NCBI GenBank assembly: GCA_947377275.1
Contig: CANCFV010000002.1
Span: 35,698-99,697, forward strand
Direction: 5' to 3'
Length of the DNA stretch: 64,000 nucleotides
Origin: Burkholderiales bacterium
GTDB taxonomy: Bacteria; Pseudomonadota; Gammaproteobacteria; Burkholderiales; Burkholderiaceae_C
Program-made: the position numbers and the translations under genes
Notes under the pieces: generated by a model
The model's database searches: none
Told to the model about the DNA's origin: nothing
Seen by the model: only the letters and a program-made list of their open reading frames with translations
Part shown: positions 18,727 to 28,215 of the stretch, piece by piece
How the letters are laid out: each line of letters opens with the position of its first letter
Position numbering within the stretch: the first letter of the stretch is position 1

Positions 18727-20013
18727 TCAAGCCCCCTTGGTGACATGATTCACCTTGCTTCTCAATATTCTGCGCATACAGTAAAACAGCACCACCGCAT
18801 AGGTAGCCTCACCCAAAACAACGCCAAACATCAGCCCGTTCTTGGCAAATAGCAATCCCAAGGCGTACATGACAGGGATGCTCACCACCGAACTGACAAC
18901 TGAGGCGTAAAAGGAATGCTTGAAATGCCCACCGCCCAGCAAGACACCGTTGCTGATGCCAGAAACGCCGCTTGCGCAAAAAAACAGCGCCCACCACAAA
19001 ATGTCAATGCGCAGCCCACGGTATTTCTCGCCGAGGACGTAAGACTCAAGATGCGGGTAAGCAACCAACAGCACCATGACGTATAGGGAAGCGATGCCAA
19101 ACACCCCAGCGATGGACCAATTGGTCAGTCGGGTGATGTCGCGCACTTCGCCTTTTGCAATTGCCCGGCTGACTTTTGGCCTGAACACATTGGCCCAAGA
19201 CAAAAACAACATACCCAACGGCGCCATGAACAATTTTGCGGCGACGACCTCGGCTGTGACTGCGGGGCCCACCACTTGTGCGCCAATGAGCAGATAACCA
19301 TTCCCAAATGCCCAAGCAACAACACTTGCGGGCAAGGCCCACTTGGCCAATGGCCACACCTCAATCAGCAGTTGACGCCATGCGTCCCAGCCAAAATGCG
19401 CCGCCAATCCAGACGCCCGGACCCAAGGCAATGCCGTCAAAATCCCTGAGCCCGAAATGGCCAACAAGACCAAGTCCGCACGGACATTGCCCGTCATGAT
19501 CAAAGTGCCCACGCTGGCAGCCAAAACCGTGACGTAGGCAATGTCCAGCTGCAGGCACAAGTCGGGTCTCAAGTTGATGTATTGAACGTTGCGCACAAAT
19601 TCGCGCAACCACACCGACAGGATCATCGTACCGGTCGCCATGGGAAACGCCCATCCCACCGCATCCATCGCGATCGCGTCGGGAAATATCCAAATGGCCA
19701 GTCCGCCTAACAGCGCCAAAACCGAGCTCAGTGCAATTTGCAGCCCGAAGTAGACCGAGGTTGTTCGCTGTCGGTGCTCACCATCCCGCTGAGGCAAGAT
19801 GGTGAGCGCCGTTGTGTTGATCAGCGCGCCTTGCAACGCCAGCGTCAAGGCAAAGTAGCCGATCAGTTGGCTGTAGACGTAGTACTCGTGCTTGGTGGCG
19901 AACTTGATGAACACCAACCCAAGCAAGAAGTTACTGGCGCTGAGCAAGGCCTGATCCAACAGGGAGTGAGACACCCCTTTGAACACCGCTCCCTGCCTGG
20001 TCAAACCTGACAT
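18727..20013 (-). CDS. Wzx-like polysaccharide flippase (MOP superfamily)
   Basis: A 428-residue polytopic membrane protein starting MSGLTRQGAVFKGVSHSLLD, followed by about 12 hydrophobic segments (ALLSASNFLLGLVFIKFAT first). The pattern of paired helices and the position between polymerase and GDP-mannose dehydratase fit a lipid-linked repeat-unit flippase. It would move undecaprenyl-PP-linked EPS units to the periplasm for the Wzy-like enzyme. The ATG at 20013 has a GGGGCC-rich stretch upstream. A frame extending to 20037 is possible but adds only eight residues. Base composition is lower in GC than flanking genes. Confidence 0.85.
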   Translation of the reverse strand: MSGLTRQGAVFKGVSHSLLDQALLSASNFLLGLVFIKFATKHEYYVYSQLIGYFALTLALQGALINTTALTILPQRDGEHRQRTTSVYFGLQIALSSVLALLGGLAIWIFPDAIAMDAVGWAFPMATGTMILSVWLREFVRNVQYINLRPDLCLQLDIAYVTVLAASVGTLIMTGNVRADLVLLAISGSGILTALPWVRASGLAAHFGWDAWRQLLIEVWPLAKWALPASVVAWAFGNGYLLIGAQVVGPAVTAEVVAAKLFMAPLGMLFLSWANVFRPKVSRAIAKGEVRDITRLTNWSIAGVFGIASLYVMVLLVAYPHLESYVLGEKYRGLRIDILWWALFFCASGVSGISNGVLLGGGHFKHSFYASVVSSVVSIPVMYALGLLFAKNGLMFGVVLGEATYAVVLFYCMRRILRSKVNHVTKGA

Positions 20014-20046
20014 GCAAGGCCCCGCAGCAAACAGCACGTCACAGCG

Positions 20047-21177
20047 TCACTCATGGTAGTCGTAGGCCTGGAAACCGGCTTGCTTGACCAGGCTGTCGCG
20101 CTTGGCAGCGGTGTAGTCGCTGAGCACCATCTCCTTGACCAACTCGGCCAAGGTGGTGGTGGGCGTCCAGCCCAATTTGGTTTTGGCCTTGGAAGGGTCG
20201 CCCAATAAGGTCTCCACCTCGGTGGGACGGTAGTAACGAGGGTCGACCTTGACGACCACATCACCCACTTTGCACGACGCCAGCATTTGCCCGTTGACCG
20301 CTTCAACGGCAAGCACCTTGCCAACCTCGTGCTCGCCCTCGCCCTCAAACGCCAAGGTGATGCCCAACTCTTTGGCGGAGAACTCCACGAACTGGCGAAC
20401 GCTGTACTGCACGCCGGTGGCGATGACGAAGTCCTCGGCCACCTCTTGCTGCAGCATCAGCCATTGCATCTCAACGTAGTCTTTGGCATGCCCCCAGTCG
20501 CGCAGGGCGCTCATGTTGCCGAGATACAGGCAGTCCTGCAGACCCAGCGCAATGCGGCTGATGGCCCGCGTGATCTTGCGGGTGACGAAGGTCTCGCCAC
20601 GCACCGGGCTTTCGTGGTTGAACAGCACGCCGTTGCAAGCATACATGCCATATGCCTCGCGGTAATTCACCGTGATCCAGTAGGCGTAGAGCTTGGCCAC
20701 GGCATAAGGGCTGCGCGGATAAAACGGCGTGGTTTCTTTCTGAGGGATCTCTTGCACCAAACCGTACAGCTCTGATGTGGAGGCTTGATAAAACCTGGTC
20801 TTTTTCTCCAAGCCCAAAATGCGGATGGCCTCCAGCAAGCGCAAGGCGCCGATGCCATCGGCATTGGCTGTGTACTCAGGCTCCTCGAAGCTCACGCCGA
20901 CATGGCTTTGCGCCGCCAAGTTGTAGAGCTCGTCGGGCTGCACCTTCTGGACAATGCGCACCAAGCTGGTCGAATCGGTCAAGTCGCCGTAATGGAGCAC
21001 GAAGTTGCGGTTGTCAACGTGCGGATCTTGATAGAGGTGATCGATGCGGTCGGTGTTGAACAGGGAGGACCGACGTTTGATGCCATGCACCTCGTACCCC
21101 TTCTTCAACAAGAACTCAGCCAGATAAGAGCCATCCTGGCCAGTGACGCCCGTGATCAATGCAACTTTCTTAGCCAT
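20047..21177 (-). CDS. gmd: GDP-mannose 4,6-dehydratase
   Basis: A 376-residue cytoplasmic SDR-type enzyme that converts GDP-D-mannose to GDP-4-keto-6-deoxymannose, the first step to GDP-L-fucose or related deoxysugars. It starts [20 protein letters not shown], the classic Gmd N-terminus with its NADP-binding GXXGXXG. It continues with [19 protein letters not shown] and the YXXXK catalytic pair in [13 protein letters not shown]. Length matches the family. The next enzyme of the pathway, GDP-L-fucose synthase, is encoded at 25382 on the other strand. It sits between the flippase and a glycosyltransferase within the EPS operon. Confidence 0.97.
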   Translation of the reverse strand: MAKKVALITGVTGQDGSYLAEFLLKKGYEVHGIKRRSSLFNTDRIDHLYQDPHVDNRNFVLHYGDLTDSTSLVRIVQKVQPDELYNLAAQSHVGVSFEEPEYTANADGIGALRLLEAIRILGLEKKTRFYQASTSELYGLVQEIPQKETTPFYPRSPYAVAKLYAYWITVNYREAYGMYACNGVLFNHESPVRGETFVTRKITRAISRIALGLQDCLYLGNMSALRDWGHAKDYVEMQWLMLQQEVAEDFVIATGVQYSVRQFVEFSAKELGITLAFEGEGEHEVGKVLAVEAVNGQMLASCKVGDVVVKVDPRYYRPTEVETLLGDPSKAKTKLGWTPTTTLAELVKEMVLSDYTAAKRDSLVKQAGFQAYDYHE

Positions 21178-21208
21178 GACTTTCAAATCCGTTCCAATGT
21201 ATGAACCA

Positions 21209-22396
21209 TCAGTGCGCTTGCTCAGCGGTAACCCCGCCGATGGCACGCTCGTAAATCGAGATCAACTCTCGGTAGTTTTGCTCGGGAGAGTAACGTGACT
21301 CGTACTCTGCCCGAGCCGCAGAACCCATGCGCGCCATTTCTTGTGGATGCGCATCGGCCCACCGCAATTTCGCGACGAAATCGGCCGCGTCGCCGGGGTT
21401 GAACAGCAACCCTGTTCGACCGTCGGCCACCAACTCGGCCATCGAACCCAAGCGGCTGGCAATGACCGGCACGCCGCTGGCGAAAGCCTCAACCAGCGTT
21501 CGGGGAAAACCTTCGTAACAGACGCTGGGCAACACAAGGTAAGACGCTCGCGTCAGACGCTGCATGATCTCGCTCAAAGGCAAAAAACCTGCATAGGCCT
21601 CACCCGCAACCGCTTTTACCTGGGCCTCGAATGGCCCACTGCCGATGATCGTGAGCTCATGCGCCGGGTAAGCCGACAAGGCGGCCATCAGCACCTCAAC
21701 TCCCTTTTCGACAGACAGCCTGCCGACCGAGAGCCCGCCCCGGCGCCCGCTGACATCAGGCACAGGAACCCAAGGCACGAAATTGGGTTTGACGTCGATG
21801 CGATCGGCGGGAAAACCGCCTGCAATGAACTTGCCACGACAGAACTGGTTGAGCGCAATGTACCGCGACACTTTCCGATCGAAAGTCTTCAAACCGCGAT
21901 GCACGGCCAACATGCCAACCAAAGCACCCGTCTGCAACACAGAGTCGCGGTAACAACTGTGCTTGAGCGCCGGCAAGGGCAGCTTGCCGAGGCAGTCCTC
22001 ACACACAGCGCCGTCGCGCAAGAACGTGGCCTGAGGACACATCAGCCTGAAGTTGTGCAAGGTTTGCACAACCGGCACGCCTGCTTTGTCCGCGGCCCAA
22101 TAAATGGACGGCGAGATGAGCGGCCAGCTGTTGTGCACATGCAGGACATCGGGGCGGAAGCGCTCGACCGCATCGGCAAGCTCCTGCATGGTACGGCGCG
22201 ACCACACCGCCTGAGCCGCAACGCCGAGTTTGGAGGCGCCTGCCACGTCGTCGTTGTGCCGACTCAGCAATGACACCGCATGGCCACGCTCTGTAAGCAA
22301 ATCCATTTCGGCGTCGACGACGCTGTCCTCACCACCGCGCAATTGATACGCGTTGTGAGCCACCAGCACCCTCAGTCCACCCGTCCCTGTTGACAT
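21209..22396 (-). CDS. Glycosyltransferase, GT4-like
   Basis: A 395-residue GT-B enzyme. It has the N-terminal acceptor pattern [20 protein letters not shown], a Cys cluster ([18 protein letters not shown]) seen in many Gly-Gly-Glu-Asp type GT4 enzymes, and a donor-site block [17 protein letters not shown]. The EX7E-like stretch is [20 protein letters not shown]. It is predicted to add a sugar to the EPS repeat. The ATG at 22396 lies four bases after the epsI stop; an in-frame ATG at 22411 would overlap epsI. Confidence 0.88.
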   Translation of the reverse strand: MSTGTGGLRVLVAHNAYQLRGGEDSVVDAEMDLLTERGHAVSLLSRHNDDVAGASKLGVAAQAVWSRRTMQELADAVERFRPDVLHVHNSWPLISPSIYWAADKAGVPVVQTLHNFRLMCPQATFLRDGAVCEDCLGKLPLPALKHSCYRDSVLQTGALVGMLAVHRGLKTFDRKVSRYIALNQFCRGKFIAGGFPADRIDVKPNFVPWVPVPDVSGRRGGLSVGRLSVEKGVEVLMAALSAYPAHELTIIGSGPFEAQVKAVAGEAYAGFLPLSEIMQRLTRASYLVLPSVCYEGFPRTLVEAFASGVPVIASRLGSMAELVADGRTGLLFNPGDAADFVAKLRWADAHPQEMARMGSAARAEYESRYSPEQNYRELISIYERAIGGVTAEQAH

Positions 22397-22400
22397 GAAA

Positions 22401-23099
22401 TCACGAACCAAAAATACGGGGTCGGACTTGCGGGCTCAGGCTGGCGTACCAATCACGCGCAAACGCCTCTTGCAGCGCATACTCCGATTGGGTATCGGTG
22501 CCCACGGAAGACAAACGCACCAACATGCCATCGACGATTTGACCTTGCAATCCGTAACGCAGTTGCTGAATCTTGCGCTGCACACCCGGTAGCGCCGTGT
22601 GGGTCCCCAAGGTCACCCAGTACATGATGGGCTCGGTCCGAGGCCCGACCGCAGCCACAAGCCTCATGGCTGTGACGTCCCCGGCGGGGAAGGCGACCGC
22701 CTTGGGGCCGACCTTGTTGATCAAGAATCCCTGGGCAACGTAACAAAACTCAGGACGGTGCGCTGCGGTTGACTCGGAATTCTGGTCGCGCCCATACGCC
22801 AGCGCCAACATGACACGCTGGCCCTTGCTGTTGACATAGGTGCGCGCCAGCGATTGCGAGTAAATCGCGTCCATTTTGCTCTGGAGCTGAGGGTCCGCCA
22901 CAACCACGCGACCTGCTGGGTCCTCTTGCCAGTCGCCGATCCGCTGGGGAGCAACCTGATCCAAGTGCATGGGCGCCATGTCATCGGCCAGGTAATGCCG
23001 AGGTTCAAGAAGGTAGGCGGCGGCGGCCGCTGCCAACATCAAAGCGAACGCCACGAAGAGGGCCTTGTGGACCTTGCCAATCGAATCAGACGCGAGCAC
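22401..23099 (-). CDS. epsI: EpsI, exosortase B-associated protein
   Basis: A 232-residue protein with an N-terminal membrane anchor (ALFVAFALMLAAAAAAYLL) and a periplasmic EpsI domain. Recognisable pieces are LADDMAPMHLDQVAPQRIGD, the LALAYGRDQNSES stretch and HRPEFCYVAQGF, the conserved HxPExCY-like motif of EpsI. EpsI is encoded next to, or fused with, exosortases in EPS loci; its exact role is not known. A GTG at 23099 is chosen as start because it has a near-perfect Shine-Dalgarno site five bases upstream. This makes it overlap xrtB by 14 bases. An upstream ATG at 23150 is possible but lacks such a site. Confidence 0.9.
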   Translation of the reverse strand: MLASDSIGKVHKALFVAFALMLAAAAAAYLLEPRHYLADDMAPMHLDQVAPQRIGDWQEDPAGRVVVADPQLQSKMDAIYSQSLARTYVNSKGQRVMLALAYGRDQNSESTAAHRPEFCYVAQGFLINKVGPKAVAFPAGDVTAMRLVAAVGPRTEPIMYWVTLGTHTALPGVQRKIQQLRYGLQGQIVDGMLVRLSSVGTDTQSEYALQEAFARDWYASLSPQVRPRIFGS

Positions 23100-23997
23100 G
23101 GGCGCCTCCTTGGTCGTCAAAGCGTTTGGCAAGCAACTGGTCAAACCCAAAGGTCAAGACCAAGGCCACCGCGAACAAAACCATGCCAGAGAACGAGTGG
23201 GCAAACCCCTGCCCGACCTCATCGCCAAAATGAAACGTGAGCAACACCAAAGTGATCACCCGAATGACATTCGACACGAATGAAATAGGGACGATCATCA
23301 AAGCCAGCAGCAAATTGCGTGTTTTGGACTTGTAATCCATGATGTTCATGTAAAGCAAACCCAGGGACTCCAGCGTGAAAAGGGAGTTCAAACCTGAGCA
23401 AGCGTCGGCAACAAGCAGCTGGTAAGGGCCTACCGTCAAAGTCACGCCCGTGCGCCCAATGGGGTAATGCATCCAATACATGAGCTGCTCAGCCACCACC
23501 GAAACAGCCATTTTCAAAGGCAAGGTGATGGCCTGAGCCAAAACACCAGGTATTGGCACGGCGAATATCAAAAAAACCACTGGAAACCAGACCAGTTTCA
23601 GCCCGCGGGTGCCCGCCAGCAACAAAATGCCCGCCGCCAAAACAGGAATCTGGGCCAGCGCTTCCAGCTCACCCACGGCTTGAGAGCGACCAAGCGCATA
23701 CATCAACAAGGCTGGCAGCAGCAACGCAAACGCGGGCCCGACGGCAGGCACCGCCACTCGGTCAAACAACTGGTGCCTCTTGGACCAAATCAGCCACACG
23801 CTGGCGCCGATGATCATGGGGCCATGCCCCTGGTCGTCAGAAGCCCACGATGTGTGTGCCAAACGGTAATAAGTTGGGGCAAAAAGTGCCAGGTAGCCAA
23901 GCAAAAACACCCCCAGCGACCACAGCGGGAGCAAAATTTGATCGGTGGCTTTTGCAGGTGCTGGTGCACCCGACGTTTGTAGAACTGGCTGCGCCAT
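23086..23997 (-). CDS. xrtB: Exosortase B, membrane transpeptidase-like sorting protease
   Basis: A 303-residue polytopic membrane protein of the exosortase family. The catalytic residues are readable: Cys200 in VADACSGLNSLFTL, Arg246 in SNVIRVITLVLLT and His267 in GFAHSFSG. Exosortases cleave PEP-CTERM tails of exported proteins in EPS-producing bacteria. Adjacent EpsI and the EpsD-EpsF-EpsG set to the right-hand side of the convergent operon fit the XrtB type. No PEP-CTERM substrate gene is present in this window. It is the first gene of the leftward EPS operon, starting at the ATG at 23997, with a 325-base divergent region upstream. Confidence 0.94.
   Translation of the reverse strand: MAQPVLQTSGAPAPAKATDQILLPLWSLGVFLLGYLALFAPTYYRLAHTSWASDDQGHGPMIIGASVWLIWSKRHQLFDRVAVPAVGPAFALLLPALLMYALGRSQAVGELEALAQIPVLAAGILLLAGTRGLKLVWFPVVFLIFAVPIPGVLAQAITLPLKMAVSVVAEQLMYWMHYPIGRTGVTLTVGPYQLLVADACSGLNSLFTLESLGLLYMNIMDYKSKTRNLLLALMIVPISFVSNVIRVITLVLLTFHFGDEVGQGFAHSFSGMVLFAVALVLTFGFDQLLAKRFDDQGGARARV
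23097..23111 (-). promoter_or_regulatory. Strong ribosome binding site and GTG start of epsI
   Basis: On the minus strand AAGGAGG (23111-23105) is followed by five bases and GTG (23099-23097). The site lies inside the last codons of xrtB and decides the start of epsI, giving a short translationally coupled overlap. Confidence 0.75.
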
Positions 23998-24322
23998 GTC
24001 GGTGTGGGAGCGTTGGAAGTGGCAAGAGGGCTGAACGCCCCCCATGTCCTAGATTGTGTCTCAAGGCTGTGAGAAGTTCCCCACACGAACGGCTGGTAAC
24101 AACCCGGCAGGGTTTACACCCAAACCCAAAAGGGAACCAAGTCACAGTACGGCGCTCTGAACTTCACCGGTGAGGTCAGCACAGGGAAAAACCTAGGCTG
24201 GTATCAGTGGGTTTCCCCGAATCCAGCCGCAGCACCCCCAACCTACAATGTTAAACATCAGGGAAGAGGCACCGATAGAACAGGTGCTCCGCCACACAAA
24301 AAACCCCAAACAGGGGACGTCT
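23998..24322. other. Divergent regulatory region between xrtB operon and wecG-like gene
   Basis: This 325-base region has no gene and should carry the promoters of both divergent EPS units. A TACAAT hexamer at 24244-24249 is a possible -10 for the rightward gene, but I see no good -35. I also see a CACCGGTG palindrome near 24168 and a weak GCACC/GGTGC hairpin near 24269-24287. I found no -24/-12 (sigma-54) pattern on either strand. Confidence 0.4.
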
Positions 24323-25195
24323 ATGAGACATCCAGATCCCAATTTCGGCTACCCATCTCTCTCGTTCGCTGAACACGAACGCGTGCTGACCCGTCTGAAG
24401 CTCAAGCCCAGCAAGAGCTTCCTTCGCAGGGGTGCCTATGTGCTGGACTCGCACATTGACGCCGTCAGCTGGGATGACGCCATTTCCCGCATCGCAGCAT
24501 GGAGCGCACGACACCAGTCGCGTTATGTCACCTTGTGCAATGTGCACTCGGTGGTCACCGCGAGCCAATGCACCGAATTCAACGCGGTCCTGAGTCAGGC
24601 GGACATGGCTCTGCCCGACGGCGCCCCAGTTGCGTGGGCTTTGCGCCGCGAAGGATTCGCCCAACAACAACGCATCAACGGACCGGACCTGACTTGGCGT
24701 TACCTGGCAGTCGCTGAAAAGCTGGGGCAATCGGTGTTTTTCTACGGCAGCACCGAAGACACGTTGGCCAAGCTGCTGTCGCGCATCCGCACAGAATTCC
24801 CCAAATTGCGCGTGGCTGGCGCCATGTCGCCCCCCTACCGTGCGCTGACCGAGCAAGAAGACCAAGCACACGTGAACCTGATCAACCAGTCGGGCGCCAA
24901 CGTTGTGTTCGTTGGCTTGGGCTGCCCCAAGCAAGAAACCTGGATGGCGGCACACCGTGGCCGCATCCAAGCTGTGATGCTCGGCGTCGGCGCGGCCTTC
25001 GACTACCACGCCGGCACGATCGAACGCGCACCGGCTTGGATGCAGAAAGCTGGCTTGGAATGGCTGCACCGTCTGGCCAGCGAGCCACGCCGCTTGGCCA
25101 AGCGCTACGCCGTGACCAACACGGTGTTCATTTACAGAATGATGAAATCTGCGCTGCTGGGACAACCCAGCCGGCGCAAAGAAGAATCGGTCTGA
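24323..25195 (+). CDS. WecG/TagA/CpsF-family glycosyltransferase
   Basis: A 290-residue cytoplasmic GT26 enzyme. Family signatures are RYVTLCNVHSVVTASQ, a QADMALPDGAPVAWALR block (conserved DGxGVVWA-like region), FFYGSTEDTLAKLL and the C-terminal VFVGLGCPKQETWMA plus GVGAAFDYHAGTIERAP. Such enzymes add ManNAc, ManNAcA or glucose to a lipid-linked acceptor. The ATG at 24323 is preferred over 24248 because an AGGGGA site lies seven bases upstream. A clear terminator follows. It is the first rightward gene of the EPS locus. Confidence 0.9.
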   Translation: MRHPDPNFGYPSLSFAEHERVLTRLKLKPSKSFLRRGAYVLDSHIDAVSWDDAISRIAAWSARHQSRYVTLCNVHSVVTASQCTEFNAVLSQADMALPDGAPVAWALRREGFAQQQRINGPDLTWRYLAVAEKLGQSVFFYGSTEDTLAKLLSRIRTEFPKLRVAGAMSPPYRALTEQEDQAHVNLINQSGANVVFVGLGCPKQETWMAAHRGRIQAVMLGVGAAFDYHAGTIERAPAWMQKAGLEWLHRLASEPRRLAKRYAVTNTVFIYRMMKSALLGQPSRRKEESV

Positions 25196-25217
25196 CCCTC
25201 AGTTTGAGCCCCACTCG

Positions 25218-25243
25218 AAACGCCGCGTTCTTCGCGGCGTTTT
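25218..25243 (+). terminator. Rho-independent terminator after wecG-like gene
   Basis: Ten-base arms AAACGCCGCG (25218-25227) and CGCGGCGTTT (25233-25242) enclose a five-base loop and end in a short T-run. It lies 22 bases after the stop, so the transferase gene is probably a separate unit from the fucose synthase gene. Confidence 0.8.
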
Positions 25244-25381
25244 CACATTTGGGCGCCCCACGGACGGGTCAGTGCAATAGATTGACACAATCACCCCCTA
25301 AACTGCACCAAAACAGGTAGGCAATGGCTTCAGGAGATCGCAGCTCTGGGCCCTGGCTTCCTGCGAACGATTTCGAGACGC

Positions 25382-26314
25382 ATGAAAACTGACGCGAAAA
25401 TTTACGTGGCGGGACACCGAGGCATGGTGGGCTCGGCCTTGGTTCGTCGACTGGCTCAGGGCGGTCACAAGCAAGTGATCACACGCACGCACCAAGAGCT
25501 CGACTTGCTGGACCAGCGCGCCGTGCACGACTTCCTACAAACCGAGCGGCCTGATTACATCTACATCGCCGCGGCGAAAGTGGGTGGCATCCAGGCCAAC
25601 AACATCTACCGCGCCGACTTCATCTACCAAAACCTGATGATCGAGGCCAACTTGGTGCATGGTGCCCACCTCGCCGGTGTGCAAAGCCTGATGTTCTTGG
25701 GCTCCAGTTGCATCTACCCGAAGATGGCTCCCCAGCCGATGACCGAGGACGCGCTGCTCACCGGCCTACTCGAACCCACGAACGAGCCCTATGCGATCGC
25801 CAAAATCGCAGGCATCAAGTTGTGCGAGGCCTACAACGCGCAACACGGACGTCAGTACATCAGCGTGATGCCCACCAACCTCTACGGCATCAACGACAAC
25901 TACGACCTGAACAACAGCCATGTGCTGCCTGCCCTGATCCGCAAAGCCCATGAAGCAAAGCTGCGCGGCGATGCCCAACTGGTGGTCTGGGGCACGGGCA
26001 CGCCCATGCGTGAATTCCTCTACGCAGACGACCTGGCTGACGCCTGCGTGCACCTGATGCTGTCGGGCTACACCGGTCCATTGGTGAACATTGGCACGGG
26101 CAGCGACGTCACGATCCGCGAGCTGGCTGAGACCGTGGTGGACGTCGTGGGATTTGAAGGCGCCCTGACCTTCGACACCAGCAAACCCGATGGCACGCCT
26201 CGCAAATTGATGGATGTCTCCCGACTCAAATCGCTGGGATGGCAAGCCAAAACCAGCCTTCGCGAGGGCATTGCCCTGGCTTACCAAGACTTTCTGAGCA
26301 AAGAAATCAATTGA
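25382..26314 (+). CDS. fcl: GDP-L-fucose synthase
   Basis: A 310-residue SDR-type epimerase/reductase that turns GDP-4-keto-6-deoxymannose into GDP-L-fucose. Signatures are [19 protein letters not shown] (NADP site), LGSSCIYPK with catalytic Ser and Cys, and [10 protein letters not shown] (YXXXK). The length is typical. Gmd, which supplies its substrate, is encoded at 20047-21177 on the opposite strand, so the two pathway genes are separated by the xrtB/wecG-like divergence. The preceding 186 bases hold the terminator of the upstream gene and presumably a promoter I could not identify. Confidence 0.96.
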   Translation: MKTDAKIYVAGHRGMVGSALVRRLAQGGHKQVITRTHQELDLLDQRAVHDFLQTERPDYIYIAAAKVGGIQANNIYRADFIYQNLMIEANLVHGAHLAGVQSLMFLGSSCIYPKMAPQPMTEDALLTGLLEPTNEPYAIAKIAGIKLCEAYNAQHGRQYISVMPTNLYGINDNYDLNNSHVLPALIRKAHEAKLRGDAQLVVWGTGTPMREFLYADDLADACVHLMLSGYTGPLVNIGTGSDVTIRELAETVVDVVGFEGALTFDTSKPDGTPRKLMDVSRLKSLGWQAKTSLREGIALAYQDFLSKEIN

Positions 26315-26364
26315 GTTCGGTGCACCGAGCTCACGGCCCATCCAAAAACTGACTTCCGCTGAGC

Positions 26365-27468
26365 ATGACCAAAGCAATGATTCTGGCCGCTGGCCAAGGC
26401 ACCCGCATTCGCCCTCTGACCAAGGGCATGCCCAAACCCATGATCCCCATCCTGGGCAAGCCGGTGCTGGAGTATTTGATCGAGCACCTGGCTCGGCATG
26501 GCATCAAAGAGATCATGATCAACGTGGCTTACCACCACTGGAAGATCGAGAATTACTTTGGTGACGGCAAACGCTGGGGCGTTGAAATTGGTTACTCGTT
26601 CGAAGGAGAGCGGGTGCACGGTGAGATCACGCCCAAGCCCTTGGGCTCGGCCGGCGGCATGCGCTACATCCAGGATTTCAGCGGCTTTTTCGACGAGACC
26701 ACTTTGGTGATGTGCGGTGACGCCATCATCGACCTGGACATCACGGCCGCTTTGGCCGAACACCACGCCAAGGGCGCCGTGGCCAGCGTGGTCACCCTGG
26801 AGGTGCCCCGCGATCAAGTGAAGAACTACGGGATCGTGGTCGCCGACGACAACGGCAAGGTCTTGTCCTTCCAGGAAAAGCCCAAGCCCGAAGAGGCCCT
26901 CTCGACACTGGCCAGCACGGGCATCTACATCTTTGAACCTTCGGTTCTGGCGCATGTGCCTGCAGGCAAAGAGTACGACATCGGCAGCGAACTCTTCCCC
27001 ACGCTGGTCAAGCAAGGGCTGCCCTTCTTTGCGCAGAGCCGGCCTTTCCACTGGATCGACATTGGCCGCGTGAGCGACTACTGGACAGTGCTGCAGCGCG
27101 TGCTCGCGGGCGAAATCGCCGACATGCACATGCCTGGCAAAGAAGTGCGCCCAGGCGTGTGGGTTGGGCTGAACACCCAGATTGACTGGGATCAGGTCAA
27201 GATCCAGGGGCCGGTTTACATCGGCTCGGGCAGCCGCATCGAGGCAGGCGTGTCCATCGAAGGCCCGGCTTGGCTGGGCAATGGCTGCTTGCTGCGCCAA
27301 GGCAGCCAACTCACCCGCAGCGTGTTGTTTGACTACACGCGCCTGAACGCTGATGCGGCCCTGACAGACGTGATTGCATCGCCACAGTACGTGGTCGACC
27401 GCAACGGCCACACCACCTACCAGGGCGAGGAAGGCACCAGCTTGCGCTGGGGCGACGCTCGCGCCTGA
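26365..27468 (+). CDS. Sugar-1-phosphate nucleotidyltransferase, GDP-mannose pyrophosphorylase-like (copy 1)
   Basis: A 367-residue cytoplasmic enzyme. The Rossmann-like N-terminal part starts with AMILAAGQGTRIRPLT and has PKPMIPILGKPV, the sugar-binding GSAGGM block and a metal-binding CGDAIIDLD. The C-terminal 120 residues look like a left-handed beta-helix (VYIGSGSRIEAGVSIEGPAW). It should make an NDP-sugar; the nucleotide and sugar are not certain, but GDP-mannose would feed Gmd and Fcl next door. A close paralogue of equal length lies at 32157-33260. Start spacing to fcl is 50 bases, so co-transcription is likely. Confidence 0.88.
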   Translation: MTKAMILAAGQGTRIRPLTKGMPKPMIPILGKPVLEYLIEHLARHGIKEIMINVAYHHWKIENYFGDGKRWGVEIGYSFEGERVHGEITPKPLGSAGGMRYIQDFSGFFDETTLVMCGDAIIDLDITAALAEHHAKGAVASVVTLEVPRDQVKNYGIVVADDNGKVLSFQEKPKPEEALSTLASTGIYIFEPSVLAHVPAGKEYDIGSELFPTLVKQGLPFFAQSRPFHWIDIGRVSDYWTVLQRVLAGEIADMHMPGKEVRPGVWVGLNTQIDWDQVKIQGPVYIGSGSRIEAGVSIEGPAWLGNGCLLRQGSQLTRSVLFDYTRLNADAALTDVIASPQYVVDRNGHTTYQGEEGTSLRWGDARA

Positions 27469-27477
27469 CCGACTGCG

Positions 27478-28215
27478 TCACAAGGCGATCTTGACGAAGA
27501 TCGCCTCGGGGATGTGCTTGATGATCAGCATGATGTACCGCCAGAAACCTGGCGTGTACACGATGCTTCGGCCTTGATCGATGGCGCGCGTGATGTCGCG
27601 GGCCACTTGGTCAGGCTTGGCCCACAAGGCGCCCTTCTTGAGGTGGGCGGTCATGGGGGTGTCCACAAAGCCAGGCTTGATGGTCACAACGCTCACCCCC
27701 TTCTTGGCCAGGCGTTGGCGCAGGCCCGATGCAAAGGCCGACACCAGTGCCTTGGCGCTGCCATAAACATAATTGCTCTGCCGGCCACGGTCGCCGGCCA
27801 CCGACGAGATCACGGCGATTGCGCCGTGCCCTTGTTGTTCGAACTGCTCGCCAGCCAAGGTCATCAGGGCGATGACCGAGGTGCCGTTGGTGGCCACCTC
27901 GCGCAGGGCGTAGGCCACGTCTTGCTGCGCCTTGGGTTGGTCGGTCAAGGTGCCATGGGCGATGAGGACCGTATCGAGCCCCCCCATGGACTGGGTGGCT
28001 GCATCGAACAGCGCGGCGTGTTGATCGAACGCTGTCGCATCAAACACCTGAGTGCCCACCTTGGCAGCGCCTCGCGTTTGCAGGTCTGCAGCCACAGACT
28101 GGAGCTGGGCGTCACTGCGGGCCGCCAAGAAAAGGTGGTCGCCACGCTGCGCCCATTGCCTTGCGCAAGCCTCGGCGATGGCCGACGTGGCCCCGACGAT
28201 CAGGATTTTTCTCAT
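27478..28215 (-). CDS. dprE2: DprE2-like SDR reductase (polyprenylphosphoryl-keto-arabinose reductase)
   Basis: A 245-residue SDR enzyme starting MRKILIVGATSAIAEACARQ (GXXXGXA-type NAD site) with the catalytic Tyr-Lys pair in YVYGSAKALVSAF. In actinobacteria DprE2 reduces the 2-keto intermediate left by DprE1 and so completes epimerisation of decaprenylphosphoryl ribose to arabinose. Here the gene directly follows a strong DprE1 match, and their ends overlap by four bases (ATGA), so the pairing supports the assignment more than the motif does. Its stop lies nine bases from the convergent nucleotidyltransferase. Confidence 0.85.
   Translation of the reverse strand: MRKILIVGATSAIAEACARQWAQRGDHLFLAARSDAQLQSVAADLQTRGAAKVGTQVFDATAFDQHAALFDAATQSMGGLDTVLIAHGTLTDQPKAQQDVAYALREVATNGTSVIALMTLAGEQFEQQGHGAIAVISSVAGDRGRQSNYVYGSAKALVSAFASGLRQRLAKKGVSVVTIKPGFVDTPMTAHLKKGALWAKPDQVARDITRAIDQGRSIVYTPGFWRYIMLIIKHIPEAIFVKIAL

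Noticed and set aside
24000..24322. Sigma-54 promoter expected in exosortase EPS loci
   Set aside because: Both strands were read for the TGGCAC-N5-TTGC pattern, and no acceptable match was found.
26281..27411. 376-residue minus-strand frame opposite nucleotidyltransferase copy 1
   Set aside because: Antisense shadow of an enzyme with strong motifs.
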